Source of the DNA: DATFVA01 sp963839165
GTDB lineage: Bacteria; Bacteroidota; Ignavibacteria; Ignavibacteriales; Ignavibacteriaceae
DNA length: 64,000 nucleotides
NCBI GenBank assembly: GCA_963839165.1
Contig: CAWIUG010000049.1
Location: forward strand, 124,001-188,000
Direction: 5' to 3'
The position numbers and the translations under genes were made by a program. Shown in pieces: positions 45,321-54,062 of the stretch. Every line of letters starts with the position of its first letter. Position 1 is the stretch's first letter. The notes beneath the pieces are model-generated. The model had not been told where the DNA came from. It saw only the letters and a program-made list of their open reading frames with translations, and ran no database searches.

Positions 45321-46286
45321 CTAAATTATTTTTTTGAATAAATCCAGAAGCTCTCTTCTGTTGGCACGTGAAATCTCCCTTCCCTGAATAGGAAATCCTT
45401 CCAGAGCACGTGCTGTTTTTCTCAGGTTATGGACATTAAGTTTTTCAAGTTCTTCCAGATTAAGTTTGCTCTGTGCCTGAACTGGTTCGCGGGCCGGTTC
45501 AGCAGCCGTTTTTCCCACCGGTTTGGTCGGTTTTATTTCCTTAGGTTCTTTAATTCCAAGTGCTTCTCTCCTTAATCTCTCAAGATGATCTGTGACAGAG
45601 AAAAGATTTTCGTCCGATTCCTTCTTGGGTTTCGGTGCTGAGGTCTTAACGGGTTTAGATATCGGAGCTTTGACAGTAATGGTTTTGCGGGGAGAAGAAG
45701 ATTTGCCAGACAATTCCGTAGCCTTAGGTATATCTTTTCCTGATAATTTTTCGTTTCTTTCCAGATCGGATATTTCTTTTTCTGAACCTTTATTTTCTTC
45801 TGCTGTCATTCCTGAAGGTTTTTCAGCCGCTTGCTCTTCAGCTTCAGGTTTTCCTGCTGCCGAAGGCTTTGAAGTGATAGCTTCCTGGACTGATTTCTCC
45901 ATAGATGCAGATTTGTCTGATTCATCAGGTTTATTTTCAACTGATTTATCAGGATCTGTCTTTCTCTTTCTGGCGGATTTTGGTTCGCTGCCGCCATCGG
46001 GATCATCGTCATCTTTTATTTCAGGAAAAAGTGCGGTTAACTGCGAATCAGGCTGGGGAATTACATGGATTGAAACAAGTTCACCAATTCTTGCAGCAGC
46101 AGCCGCTCCGGCATCTACCGATGCTTTTACAGCTGCAACATCTCCGACAATCTTAATTGTAATCAGTGCAGGATTGGTTACCTCTTTTCCGATCAGGGTA
46201 ACGTTTGAAGTTTTAACCATGGCATCTGCTGCTTCAATGGCCGCAACGAGACCACGGGTTTCAACCAAACCCAGTGCTTTTGGCAT
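45321..46286 (-). CDS. Microcompartment shell protein with long linker and C-terminal helical domain
   Basis: A 321-residue BMC-domain protein. Residues 1-90 form one BMC domain (ALGLVETRGLVAAIEAADAM, then GDVAAVKASVDAGAAAAARIGELVSIHVIP). The central-pore loop reads EVTNPA rather than the glycine-rich loop of ordinary hexamers. Residues 91-270 are low-complexity, rich in Lys, Glu, Pro and Ser, and likely disordered. Residues 275-321 (LNLEELEKLNVHNLRKTARA...RANRRELLDLFKKII) look like a small helix-loop-helix of the SAP/Rho-N/HeH type. It may link shell proteins to another partner. It follows the smaller BMC gene by three bases. Long-tailed BMC proteins exist elsewhere, but this combination I do not recognise. 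Confidence 0.85.
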   Translation of the reverse strand: MPKALGLVETRGLVAAIEAADAMVKTSNVTLIGKEVTNPALITIKIVGDVAAVKASVDAGAAAAARIGELVSIHVIPQPDSQLTALFPEIKDDDDPDGGSEPKSARKRKTDPDKSVENKPDESDKSASMEKSVQEAITSKPSAAGKPEAEEQAAEKPSGMTAEENKGSEKEISDLERNEKLSGKDIPKATELSGKSSSPRKTITVKAPISKPVKTSAPKPKKESDENLFSVTDHLERLRREALGIKEPKEIKPTKPVGKTAAEPAREPVQAQSKLNLEELEKLNVHNLRKTARALEGFPIQGREISRANRRELLDLFKKII

Positions 46287-46289
46287 AAG

Positions 46290-46568
46290 TTACTTTCTTT
46301 TGGGCAGTATTGCTTCAACTTCGGTATGGGGTCGCGGAATGACGTGAACTGAAACCAATTCACCAACTCTCTGCGCTGCAGCAGCGCCGGCATCGGTTGC
46401 AGCTTTTACAGCACCAACATCTCCCCTGACCATTACGGTTACGTAACCGCCTCCTATTGTTTCTTTCCCAAGTAGTTCAACTTTTGCGGCTTTAACCATT
46501 GCATCGGCGGCTTCAACGGCGCCAACCAACCCCTTGGTTTCTATCATTCCGAGTGCATCAAGTGACAT
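46290..46568 (-). CDS. Microcompartment hexameric shell protein (BMC-H, PduA/EutM-like)
   Basis: A 92-residue single-BMC-domain protein, the size of PduA/EutM/CcmK shell hexamers. It contains ALGMIETKGLVGAVEAADAM, a glycine-rich pore loop (KETIGGGYVTVMVRGDVGAV) and DAGAAAAQRVGELVSVHVIPRPH. It builds the facets of a protein organelle whose cargo is not encoded here. GGGAG lies seven bases before ATG 46568. The gene starts a two-gene unit with the long BMC gene, with a promoter overlapping the ruvX stop and a terminator after the second gene. Confidence 0.96.
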   Translation of the reverse strand: MSLDALGMIETKGLVGAVEAADAMVKAAKVELLGKETIGGGYVTVMVRGDVGAVKAATDAGAAAAQRVGELVSVHVIPRPHTEVEAILPKRK

Positions 46569-46602
46569 AAACGTGCTCCCAATTTTGAATTTATGATGTT
46601 CG

Positions 46603-46631
46603 AAAATAGCTTATCGGTTAATAAATGTCAA
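46603..46631 (-). promoter_or_regulatory. Sigma70-like promoter of the microcompartment shell genes
   Basis: TTGACA (46626-46631) and TATTTT (46603-46608) are 17 bases apart on the minus strand. The -35 element overlaps the ruvX stop codon, so the unit can be transcribed independently of relA-ruvX. Confidence 0.55.
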
Positions 46632-47065
46632 TTTAAACTGTTAAGGTATTCCTGAAGAATTATTGCTGCAGAGTTCTGATCCAGAAGCCCTTTATCCCTT
46701 CGTTTCGATTTCTTCGTTACTGATTCAAGTATTTTCTCCCGTGCCATCACCGAGGTATACCTTTCATCCCACAAAATAACTTCTTTTTTGAATTTATTCT
46801 CAAGCTCTTTTGCGAATTTTCCGACCTGATCGGTTACATGGGATTTGCTGCCGCTTTCGTTTAATGGAAAGCCGAGAATTATCTTAGTAACATTTTTTTC
46901 TTGTATTACTCCGCTCAGTTCGTTCCAGAAATTTTTGTCGTTGATGAGAGTTTTGTACGGATAGGCAAATATTTTAAGCGGATCGCTCAGGGCTAGTCCG
47001 ATTCTCTTTAGTCCATAATCTATCCCAAGTATCCTGTCCGGTTCATATAAATCATTATCCGGCAT
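46628..47065 (-). CDS. ruvX: Putative pre-16S rRNA nuclease / Holliday junction resolvase (YqgF)
   Basis: A 145-residue RNase H-fold nuclease. It has the first acidic motif ILGIDYGLKRIGLALSD (Asp in GIDYG), the middle KIILGFPLNESGSKSH and the third DERYTSVMA with the catalytic acidic residue; a last conserved Asp lies in LLDQNSAAIILQEYL. The family processes the 5' end of 16S rRNA in E. coli and was named for Holliday junctions. The ATG overlaps the relA stop by one base (TGATG), implying translational coupling. The BMC promoter lies over its 3' end. Confidence 0.95.
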   Translation of the reverse strand: MPDNDLYEPDRILGIDYGLKRIGLALSDPLKIFAYPYKTLINDKNFWNELSGVIQEKNVTKIILGFPLNESGSKSHVTDQVGKFAKELENKFKKEVILWDERYTSVMAREKILESVTKKSKRRDKGLLDQNSAAIILQEYLNSLN

Positions 47066-49245
47066 CAGGCTCCTTCAAAACGTTCAACTGAATAAATACC
47101 TTTCAGCTTTTTCAGTCTTTCTATTATGCGCGAGAGATGATCCAGGTTATGTACGTACAGGGTGACGTTTCCTTCAAACGTTGAGTCACCGGTATTTATA
47201 TTGATGGATTTTATATTCGTATTCTGGTAGGCTACTATAGCATGCGAAATTTCATTCAGAAGTCCTGGTGAATCTTCTCCCATAACCGTCAATCCTGCCA
47301 CGAAAAGATTTCCTTCTCCCTCGGGCCACTGGACCTGTATCAGTTTGCTGGGATCATTTTCTGAAATTCGGATCAGGTTGGGACAAGTTTTCCTGTGTAT
47401 TTTTATTCCTTCGCCAATGGTAATATACCCTATCACGGGATCACCCGGGATGGGGTTGCAGCATTTAGCATATGAGTATAGTATTTTTGTCTTCTTGCCT
47501 TCAACCAGAACCCCGCCAATATCTCCCCTTGCCACATTGGCAAAATCTTCAAATTCCATTGATGTAGCCGGAGCAGTCTCCTTCTTCTCCTCTTTGGATT
47601 TGGTGGCAGTAAGGACTTCATCAAGGTTCACTTTTCCCTGGGCGATGGATTTAAAGAAATTCCTGGTGTTTTCAAATTTCAGATCTGAAGTAAGTTTTGA
47701 AAGATCGTCGGGCGTAAAAGATAACTTCATTTTCTTTATCTTCTTTTCCCATATCTCTTTTCCGCCTTTTACAATATCCTCTTCTTCTTTGTTTATCCAC
47801 TTTCTTACAGCTGATTTTGCCTTATGGGTTACAACGAATTTTATCCAGTTTTTGTTAGGATGCTGATTCTTGGAAGTGATTATCTCAACCTGATCCCCGC
47901 TGTGCAGAATAGTATCAAGTGGCACGATCCTGCCGTTTACCTTTGCTCCGATACAATGGAAGCCTACCTTCGAGTGAATTTCGAAAGCAAAATCAACCGG
48001 AGTTGAATGTAAGGGGATCCTCCTAAGGTCTCCTTTTGGTGTAAAGACGTAAATCTCGTCCTGATAAAGGTTTAGCTTAAAACTTTCAAGTAAATCTTTC
48101 CTTGCATCATCCCTGGAAGCATTCTCGAAGATATCTCTAATCCAGTTTACCCAGTTTTCAAGATCTTTATCGCTGGCCGATTTACTTTCCTTATAACGCC
48201 AGTGGGCTGCCACACCTTTTTCGGCCACCTCGTGCATTTTGGTTGTCCTTATCTGTACTTCCACCAGTCTGCCTTCGGGTCCAACAACAGTAGTATGAAT
48301 AGATTGATAGTTGTTGGTTTTGGGGATAGATATATAATCTTTAAACCTATCAGGTACAGGCAAATAAATCTGGTTTACAATGCCCAATGTGGTGTAGCAT
48401 TCATTCGTATTTTCCGTATCCAGGATTACCCTGATTGCAAAAAGGTCATATATTTCTTCAAATGGTTTATTTCGCCTTACCATCTTCCGGTAGATAGAGT
48501 ATAAATGCTTCGGTCTTCCGCTTACCTCATAACTGAACTTATATTCATTCAGCTTCTCAACTATCGGCTCGGAAAATTTCTTTATATAGCTTTCGCGCTC
48601 TCTCCGTTTGTTTTTTACCTTATCAACCAGCTCTTCGTAAGCTTCTCTGTTAAGGTATTTAAATGACAGATCTTCAAGCTCCCATTTAACCCGTCCTAGC
48701 CCAAACCTGTGTGCGAATGGAGCATATATTTCCAGGGTTTCCTGGGCAATTCTTCTCTGTTTATCGGGATTAACAAACTCAAGGGTTCTCATATTGTGAA
48801 GCCTGTCAGCGAACTTTACAAGTATTACTCTAACATCTTTCACCATTGAGAGAAGCAGCTTCCTGTAGTTTTCTGCTACCGTAATTTCCTGACCCTTAAA
48901 TATTCCGCTTATCTTGGTTACACCATCAACAATTTCTGCCACCTCTTTTCCGAATTCTTTTGAAAGCAGATCCAGGTTCAGTTCAGTGTCTTCCACTACA
49001 TCGTGGAGCAGGGTGCTTGCTATGGTAACATCATCAAGCGGAAGCTCCTGCGCTACAATTAATGCAACCTGATAGGGATGGGTAAAATAAGGCTCACCGG
49101 AGGCACGCAGATCGTGCTTATGAGCTTCGAGCGAAAATTCAAAGCTCTTCGTTATCAATGCGTCGTTCACAACTGAAAGGTTTTTATGACATACATCCAG
49201 CAGATCATCCAGCATTTTCTGGTATTTTGGTTCCAGTTTGCCCAT
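47065..49245 (-). CDS. relA: Bifunctional (p)ppGpp synthetase/hydrolase (RelA/SpoT)
   Basis: A 726-residue Rel-type alarmone enzyme. The N-terminal HD hydrolase domain has HDVVEDTELNLDLLSKEFG with HD intact, and the synthetase domain has DRFKDYISIPKTNNYQSIHTTVVG (catalytic Asp-like) and EVQIRTTKMHEVAEKGVAAHW. A TGS domain (about 385-445) follows, then a helical part with a conserved CCNPIPGDPVIGYIT, and a C-terminal ACT domain (about 650-726). Both activities are probably retained, as in the single Rel of most bacteria outside Gammaproteobacteria. It is followed by ruvX with a one-base overlap and preceded by a 90-base gap. Confidence 0.97.
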   Translation of the reverse strand: MGKLEPKYQKMLDDLLDVCHKNLSVVNDALITKSFEFSLEAHKHDLRASGEPYFTHPYQVALIVAQELPLDDVTIASTLLHDVVEDTELNLDLLSKEFGKEVAEIVDGVTKISGIFKGQEITVAENYRKLLLSMVKDVRVILVKFADRLHNMRTLEFVNPDKQRRIAQETLEIYAPFAHRFGLGRVKWELEDLSFKYLNREAYEELVDKVKNKRRERESYIKKFSEPIVEKLNEYKFSYEVSGRPKHLYSIYRKMVRRNKPFEEIYDLFAIRVILDTENTNECYTTLGIVNQIYLPVPDRFKDYISIPKTNNYQSIHTTVVGPEGRLVEVQIRTTKMHEVAEKGVAAHWRYKESKSASDKDLENWVNWIRDIFENASRDDARKDLLESFKLNLYQDEIYVFTPKGDLRRIPLHSTPVDFAFEIHSKVGFHCIGAKVNGRIVPLDTILHSGDQVEIITSKNQHPNKNWIKFVVTHKAKSAVRKWINKEEEDIVKGGKEIWEKKIKKMKLSFTPDDLSKLTSDLKFENTRNFFKSIAQGKVNLDEVLTATKSKEEKKETAPATSMEFEDFANVARGDIGGVLVEGKKTKILYSYAKCCNPIPGDPVIGYITIGEGIKIHRKTCPNLIRISENDPSKLIQVQWPEGEGNLFVAGLTVMGEDSPGLLNEISHAIVAYQNTNIKSININTGDSTFEGNVTLYVHNLDHLSRIIERLKKLKGIYSVERFEGA

Positions 49246-49335
49246 TTATCTAAAGTCGTTAAAAATTAAAGTAATAATAACATACTATATTTATTAAAAT
49301 TGTGAAAGTCAACAGAATGAAATTTGAACCGGTAA

Positions 49336-50382
49336 TCATCTTAAAAGTTCCTTTTTTAATCTCTCAACCCTAACCAGCCTGTCTTTTAATCTCAAACGAA
49401 CATCCTCATTTAACCTTGTTGAAAGGATTTCATCACAAAGTCGTAATGCCGGCTTTTTTTCATCCAGTGCAGCGTACTGCTGGGCCATAAGGTGTTTCAG
49501 TATAATTTCGTTATAATGATTCAGATTAACCGGAAGAGAATTCAGAATTTGTTTATAAACTTCAACAGCTTTCCGGGGGTCAATTTCTTCGAATGCTCTT
49601 CCAAGTCCCCATTCGAAGAACCTGCTCCCCGGATACTCTTTTAGCGCTTCTTCCGCAATCTCTGCAGCCTTATTATATTTCTTCTGATCAATATATATCC
49701 ATATCAGAGAGTTCTTGGCAAGATAGGTATTGTAAGTAGAATACTTTATTGCTTTCTCGAGCAGCCGGATACCCTCATTCCTTTTATCTTCATAACCGGG
49801 AACCCAATCAAGAAATTCTGTCTTTCTGCTCTCCCAGTATTTGTAAGTGCCGATGGCGATGTATGCCTCATAAAAATTCGAGTCTTGTGCCGCAAGTTCA
49901 CCAAAATCATTCAATGCGTCGGCGCCAGATGATAATGAACTCAGCCATTCTCCATTGAGCGCCTTAAAGTAGGCAAAATAGCCTTCAGAAAGACTGAGAA
50001 AGTAGAGGTTCCAGGGATTTCTTTTATCGGATTCTATAAGATTGCGCGACTGATCTTTAGCCAATTCAAGAAGTGAATCTATCGCCGCTTCATCGTAGTC
50101 TTCACCGTAATCATACGACCTGGCAATTTTCACGGCTGCTATATAAATCTTTCCTAGTGGAAGCTGCGGATAGGTTTTATCGAGGGAGTTAAATGTTTTT
50201 TCGGCTTCAGGATATTTTTGAAGAATTATTCTGCTTATGCCGTATTTTAGAGAAGAATCAACAGAGGGATTTGGAAAGGTTTGGGCCGTAATGCGGCATG
50301 GTAAAATAAATATTGCAGCTAAAAGAATTATTTTCAGAGACCTGCTCCTATGGTTTACGCCTGGTGCAGGCGCAGCATTCAC
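49336..50382 (-). CDS. Secreted or periplasmic TPR protein
   Basis: A 348-residue protein with a signal sequence (LKIILLAAIFILPCRITAQ) and repeated helical pairs with tetratricopeptide character (GISRIILQKYPEAEKTFNSLDKTYP, KKYNKAAEIAEEALKEYPGS, ALDEKKPALRLCDEIL). The signal has a polar extension of about 16 residues. The only available start is GTG 50382, without an obvious ribosome site, since a stop precedes it; the true N terminus is therefore uncertain. I cannot name a function: TPRs bind proteins. It is downstream of upp, separated by 48 bases, and precedes relA. Confidence 0.75.
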   Translation of the reverse strand: MNAAPAPGVNHRSRSLKIILLAAIFILPCRITAQTFPNPSVDSSLKYGISRIILQKYPEAEKTFNSLDKTYPQLPLGKIYIAAVKIARSYDYGEDYDEAAIDSLLELAKDQSRNLIESDKRNPWNLYFLSLSEGYFAYFKALNGEWLSSLSSGADALNDFGELAAQDSNFYEAYIAIGTYKYWESRKTEFLDWVPGYEDKRNEGIRLLEKAIKYSTYNTYLAKNSLIWIYIDQKKYNKAAEIAEEALKEYPGSRFFEWGLGRAFEEIDPRKAVEVYKQILNSLPVNLNHYNEIILKHLMAQQYAALDEKKPALRLCDEILSTRLNEDVRLRLKDRLVRVERLKKELLR

Positions 50383-50430
50383 ATTAAATAAGATGAATTC
50401 GGCTCTGACGCTAATGATTTGTTCTTTTCA

Positions 50431-51084
50431 TCAGAGCGTTCCAAACGTTCTATCACCCGCATCTCCAAGACCCGGAAGTATGTACCCTTTATCATTAAGT
50501 CCCCTATCGAGCGCTGTGGTGAATAGCTCGATGTCGGGGTGTTTCTCAAATACCTTTTTAATCCCTTCAGGGGCGGATACGAGTGAAGCAAAAGTAAAGT
50601 CGCTTATACCGTGGTTTTTCATTTTGGTTATCGCTGCCGTTACGCTTCCGCCGGTGGCCAGCATAGGATCAAGGATGATAATTTTTGTATTTTGTTTGGT
50701 TGAGGGTATCTTGAAGTAGTATGTGTTCGGTTCGAGCGTCTTTTCATTTCTTTCCATCCCTATATGACCCACCTTCGCATCCGGAATCACCTCAAGGAAC
50801 CCGTTAACCATTCCAAGTCCTGCTCTCAGTATCGGTACAAGTATGATCTCCTGCAATAGCCTGAACCCCGTAGTTTTTTCGAGAGGCGTTTCAACTTCGA
50901 TTTCCTGCAGCTTAAATTTCCTGCTGACTTCTATTGCAAGAATTATTGAGAGTCGATTAACAGCTGCACGAAAGAATTCGGGACTGGTATTTTTATCTCT
51001 CAGCTGAGTTATTTCTCTTTTAACGATAGGCGAATCAAGAAGTGTTAGATTTTTGTATTCCTGTTGATAATTCATTGAGTTCAT
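50431..51084 (-). CDS. upp: Uracil phosphoribosyltransferase
   Basis: A 217-residue enzyme converting uracil and PRPP to UMP in pyrimidine salvage. The PRPP loop is intact in IIILDPMLATGGSVTAAI, and the uracil-binding C-terminal part is ALDRGLNDKGYILPGLGDAGDRTFG, as in bacterial Upp. Eight bases separate it from the flavoprotein gene upstream. The ATG at 51084 is preceded by no clear ribosome site, and an ATG three codons later is possible. Cytoplasmic. Confidence 0.96.
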   Translation of the reverse strand: MNSMNYQQEYKNLTLLDSPIVKREITQLRDKNTSPEFFRAAVNRLSIILAIEVSRKFKLQEIEVETPLEKTTGFRLLQEIILVPILRAGLGMVNGFLEVIPDAKVGHIGMERNEKTLEPNTYYFKIPSTKQNTKIIILDPMLATGGSVTAAITKMKNHGISDFTFASLVSAPEGIKKVFEKHPDIELFTTALDRGLNDKGYILPGLGDAGDRTFGTL

Positions 51085-51092
51085 AGAATATA

Positions 51093-52442
51093 TTATTTAA
51101 CCTTTCTTCCCAAAATAGATAAAAGATTGATTAAAGGTGAAAGAGGAGGCGTATAGTTATAATTGATTCGCCCTAAAAAGTCAGCAGAAACTTTGAGCTT
51201 TATCAGCGAACTTATTAAATCTCCGTAACCGGCTATTTCCCTCCCGCCAAAAAACACAGCACCGAGAATCTGTTTATTCACTGCATGGTAAACTATCTTC
51301 CCGAATACCTGCTCACTTCCCGGCATCACTTTCACTATGTTCGGTGCTTCGGCCTTTACGCTTTTGCATGGAATTAAATTCTCCTTTGCCTCTGCTTCTG
51401 TAATGCCTACAGAAACCTGGAACTTATTTATAATTTTAACCGCGATATTTTTAACCACAGGTTCCGTATATCCCGATCCTCCTGCAGCATTTTCGCCGGC
51501 AATATGGGCGAAGTCGTGTGCAATGGAAGCTGTTGGGAAATAGTCATTCTTCCCGGTAACCTTGTTGATTATTTCGATGTTATCGCCGCAAGCCAGGATG
51601 TTTGAGTCCGATGTTTTGAGAGTTCGGTCGACTTTTATTCCTCCTTTGCCGGAGATCTTCAGTCCTGCTTCTATTGCAAGTTTATTATCAGGAGAAAAAC
51701 CCACTGCAGATATTATGAGTCCCGGTTCCAGTATCCTTCCATCTATGTTTACTGATCTGATAAAACCATCAGCGGAATTAAGCGACATTTTTTTATAACC
51801 GCCATGAAAAACTATCTTATTTTTATTAAGAAGTTCAAGGATAAGTTTACTTACCTCGGGTTCGGTATAAGGAAGAGGCAGCTTTGCCTTTTCAATAAGG
51901 GTAACATCGATCCCCCGCTTTTGAAGGGCGTCTGCTGCTTCAAGTCCTATATACCCTGAACCGAAAATTACGATGGAAGAAATATCTCTCGACTTTATGA
52001 ACTCCATTACGTTCTGAAGGTCGGCAATGTTTTTTAGGTTAAATACATTCGGAGAAAATTCCGGGAATCCTGGAATCTTAACAGGAATTGAACCTGTAGC
52101 AAGGATAAGTGAATCGTAACTCTCTTCATACTCTTTTCTTATCTTGCCGTTATATACCCTTATTGTTTTTTTAACGCGGTTGATGTCAAGAACTTTACAA
52201 TTGGTAAATACTTTTACTCCCTTTTCTTTTCTGAAATCTTCGGGAGTATAGATGATGATCTCTTCGAATCCGGAAATCTCGCCCGAGAGTACATAGGGAA
52301 TCTCGCAGGTTCCGGTTGATATATAGTCGCCGGATTCAAACATCAAAACTTCTGCATCAGGATTTACCCTTTTGGCTTTCGCCGCCGCAGCCGGTCCAGC
52401 CGCGTTTCCGCCTATCACTATTATTTTTCGGGGCTTGAACAC
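51093..52442 (-). CDS. CoA-disulfide-reductase-like FAD/NAD(P) oxidoreductase
   Basis: A 449-residue pyridine-nucleotide-disulfide oxidoreductase. The N-terminal dinucleotide fold is IIVIGGNAAGPAAAAKA. The active-site region is STGTCEIPYVLSGEI with Cys46, the single redox Cys of the CoA-disulfide reductase/NADH oxidase (Nox) group. The second fold, IVIFGSGYIGLEAADAL, binds NAD(P)H, and the FAD end motif is ILACGDNIEI. It probably reduces CoA disulfide, oxygen or a polysulfide; I cannot choose. It starts at GTG 52442, eight bases after the der stop and eight before upp. Confidence 0.88.
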   Translation of the reverse strand: MFKPRKIIVIGGNAAGPAAAAKAKRVNPDAEVLMFESGDYISTGTCEIPYVLSGEISGFEEIIIYTPEDFRKEKGVKVFTNCKVLDINRVKKTIRVYNGKIRKEYEESYDSLILATGSIPVKIPGFPEFSPNVFNLKNIADLQNVMEFIKSRDISSIVIFGSGYIGLEAADALQKRGIDVTLIEKAKLPLPYTEPEVSKLILELLNKNKIVFHGGYKKMSLNSADGFIRSVNIDGRILEPGLIISAVGFSPDNKLAIEAGLKISGKGGIKVDRTLKTSDSNILACGDNIEIINKVTGKNDYFPTASIAHDFAHIAGENAAGGSGYTEPVVKNIAVKIINKFQVSVGITEAEAKENLIPCKSVKAEAPNIVKVMPGSEQVFGKIVYHAVNKQILGAVFFGGREIAGYGDLISSLIKLKVSADFLGRINYNYTPPLSPLINLLSILGRKVK

Positions 52443-52450
52443 TTCTATTT

Positions 52451-53761
52451 TTATTTGTTCTTAAAACTTAAAGTAAAAGGTACACCGGAAAATCCGAATA
52501 GTTCACGTATCTTATTTTCAAGAAATCTTTTGTAAGATTCCTGTATCTCCTTGGGATAATTCGAAAAGAAAAGAAAAACCGGGTAATTATCTCCCACCTG
52601 GGTTATATATTTTATTTTCACTTCTTTACCTGTATGGGATGCGGCCGGAGGATTTCTTTCAATCTCTTCAAGAAGCCTGTTGTTAAGCTCGTTCGTTGGA
52701 ATCTTCTTTTTTCGTTCGGCACTTACCTCTTTTGCAAGGTCAATTAATTTGAAAATTCTCTGCTTGGTTAGCGCGGAGATAAATATCATAGGGAAATAAC
52801 CCATTCTTCCCAGTTTGTCTTTTATAGCCAGTTCAAACTGCTTTGCGGTGTTAGTATCTTTTTCAACAAGATCCCATTTGTTAACGGCGATAATAATTCC
52901 TTTTCTCCATCTGACGGCCTCATCAATAATCTTCTGATCCTGCTTATCTAGCCCTACTTCTGCATCTATCATCACCACAGCAACATCGCACTCCCCGATT
53001 GAGCGGAGTGTTCTCAGCATCGAAAAGAACTCTACACTTTCCTCTATGCGCTTCTTCTTCCTTAGTCCCGCTGTATCTACCAGGATAATTTCCTCACCGT
53101 AATACTTAAGAACAGAGTCAAGACTATCGCGTGTTGTTCCCGGAATTTCAGTTACAATGCTCCTGTCGTATCCAAGCAGGGCGTTGGTGAGAGACGATTT
53201 ACCCACATTAGGCCGGCCGACAACAGCGATTTTTAACCTCGTATCTTCCGAATCCTTTTCCATTTCGGGAAAATCATTAGTAAGGTCATCAAGGAAATCT
53301 CCAATCTTCCTGCCGGCGATTGCCGAAACATCATAAACTGTATCCACACCGAATTTATAAAACTCAGCAGCCATTGGCTCATATTTCTCTGAATCTACTT
53401 TATTAGCTAAAAGGAAGTATTTCTTTCCTGAATTCCGAAGCATTACAGCAATCTCTTCGTCCACAGGTGATATCCCCGTACGTGCATCAACAAGAAAAAT
53501 TATTGCGTCGGCCTGGTTTATTGCTATTTCAACCTGCTCACGAATGGCCGTCTCGAATAAATCACTGGAATCGGGTACATATCCTCCTGTATCCATCAAC
53601 TGATACTTCTTGCCCACCCACTCAGCCTCACCGTAGTTCCTGTCGCGTGTCACGCCGCTTACATCATCAACAATGGCATCTCTTTTACCAATAAGCCGGT
53701 TAAAAAGAGTTGATTTTCCTACGTTCGGTCTTCCTACTATTACAACAATTGGTATTTTCAT
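52451..53761 (-). CDS. der: GTPase Der (EngA)
   Basis: A 436-residue two-domain GTPase needed for 50S ribosomal subunit assembly. Both G1 loops (VGRPNVGKSTLFNRL and VGRPNVGKSSLTNALLG), the G3 DTGG and DTAGLRKK motifs, and both NKxD (NKVD and NKWD) motifs are present, followed by the C-terminal KH-like domain with SNYPKEIQESYKRFLENK. Length is normal. It leads a tight der-CoADR-like-upp run. Its upstream region carries copy B of the dispersed repeat. Confidence 0.98.
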   Translation of the reverse strand: MKIPIVVIVGRPNVGKSTLFNRLIGKRDAIVDDVSGVTRDRNYGEAEWVGKKYQLMDTGGYVPDSSDLFETAIREQVEIAINQADAIIFLVDARTGISPVDEEIAVMLRNSGKKYFLLANKVDSEKYEPMAAEFYKFGVDTVYDVSAIAGRKIGDFLDDLTNDFPEMEKDSEDTRLKIAVVGRPNVGKSSLTNALLGYDRSIVTEIPGTTRDSLDSVLKYYGEEIILVDTAGLRKKKRIEESVEFFSMLRTLRSIGECDVAVVMIDAEVGLDKQDQKIIDEAVRWRKGIIIAVNKWDLVEKDTNTAKQFELAIKDKLGRMGYFPMIFISALTKQRIFKLIDLAKEVSAERKKKIPTNELNNRLLEEIERNPPAASHTGKEVKIKYITQVGDNYPVFLFFSNYPKEIQESYKRFLENKIRELFGFSGVPFTLSFKNK

Positions 53762-53878
53762 ATATATAAGTTTAATTATTCAATGGTTAAAATATAAAAC
53801 TGTTCACTTTAGCATCAAAGGAAGGAGGGTTATCCGGGCAGTTAAAATAGACTGTTTTCTGTTTAAATCTTCAACACG

Positions 53879-54033
53879 TATGACAAAATGGCAGACTACT
53901 TATTTATGACGGTTAAGGGTTGGGGTTATGCCGTATTTATCTCGGAGTTGAACTCATAATGAGACACTGTAAAAACCGTTAAAATTCGCAATATTCGCAT
54001 GTTGAAAAATTCAATAGTATGACAAAATGTCAG
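53879..54033 (+). repeat. Dispersed repeat unit, copy B, in the der upstream region
   Basis: Occupies most of the roughly 300-base gap between der and the 304-residue protein gene (53762-54062). TATGACAAAATGGCAG (53879-53894) and TATGACAAAATGTCAG (54018-54033) flank a core GGGGTTATGCCGTATTT plus ATCTCGG (53922-53945). The same elements in the same order are in copy A (9639-9757). Nothing else is visible in this gap. Confidence 0.7.
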
Positions 54034-54062
54034 TGTCCCAAAATGAAATCATTTATCAAATC

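Noticed and set aside
45592..46347. A 251-residue open frame on the plus strand opposite the BMC genes
   Set aside because: It is a shadow of the low-complexity linker and BMC domain: Ser/Ala-rich by antisense, without a ribosome site or homology.
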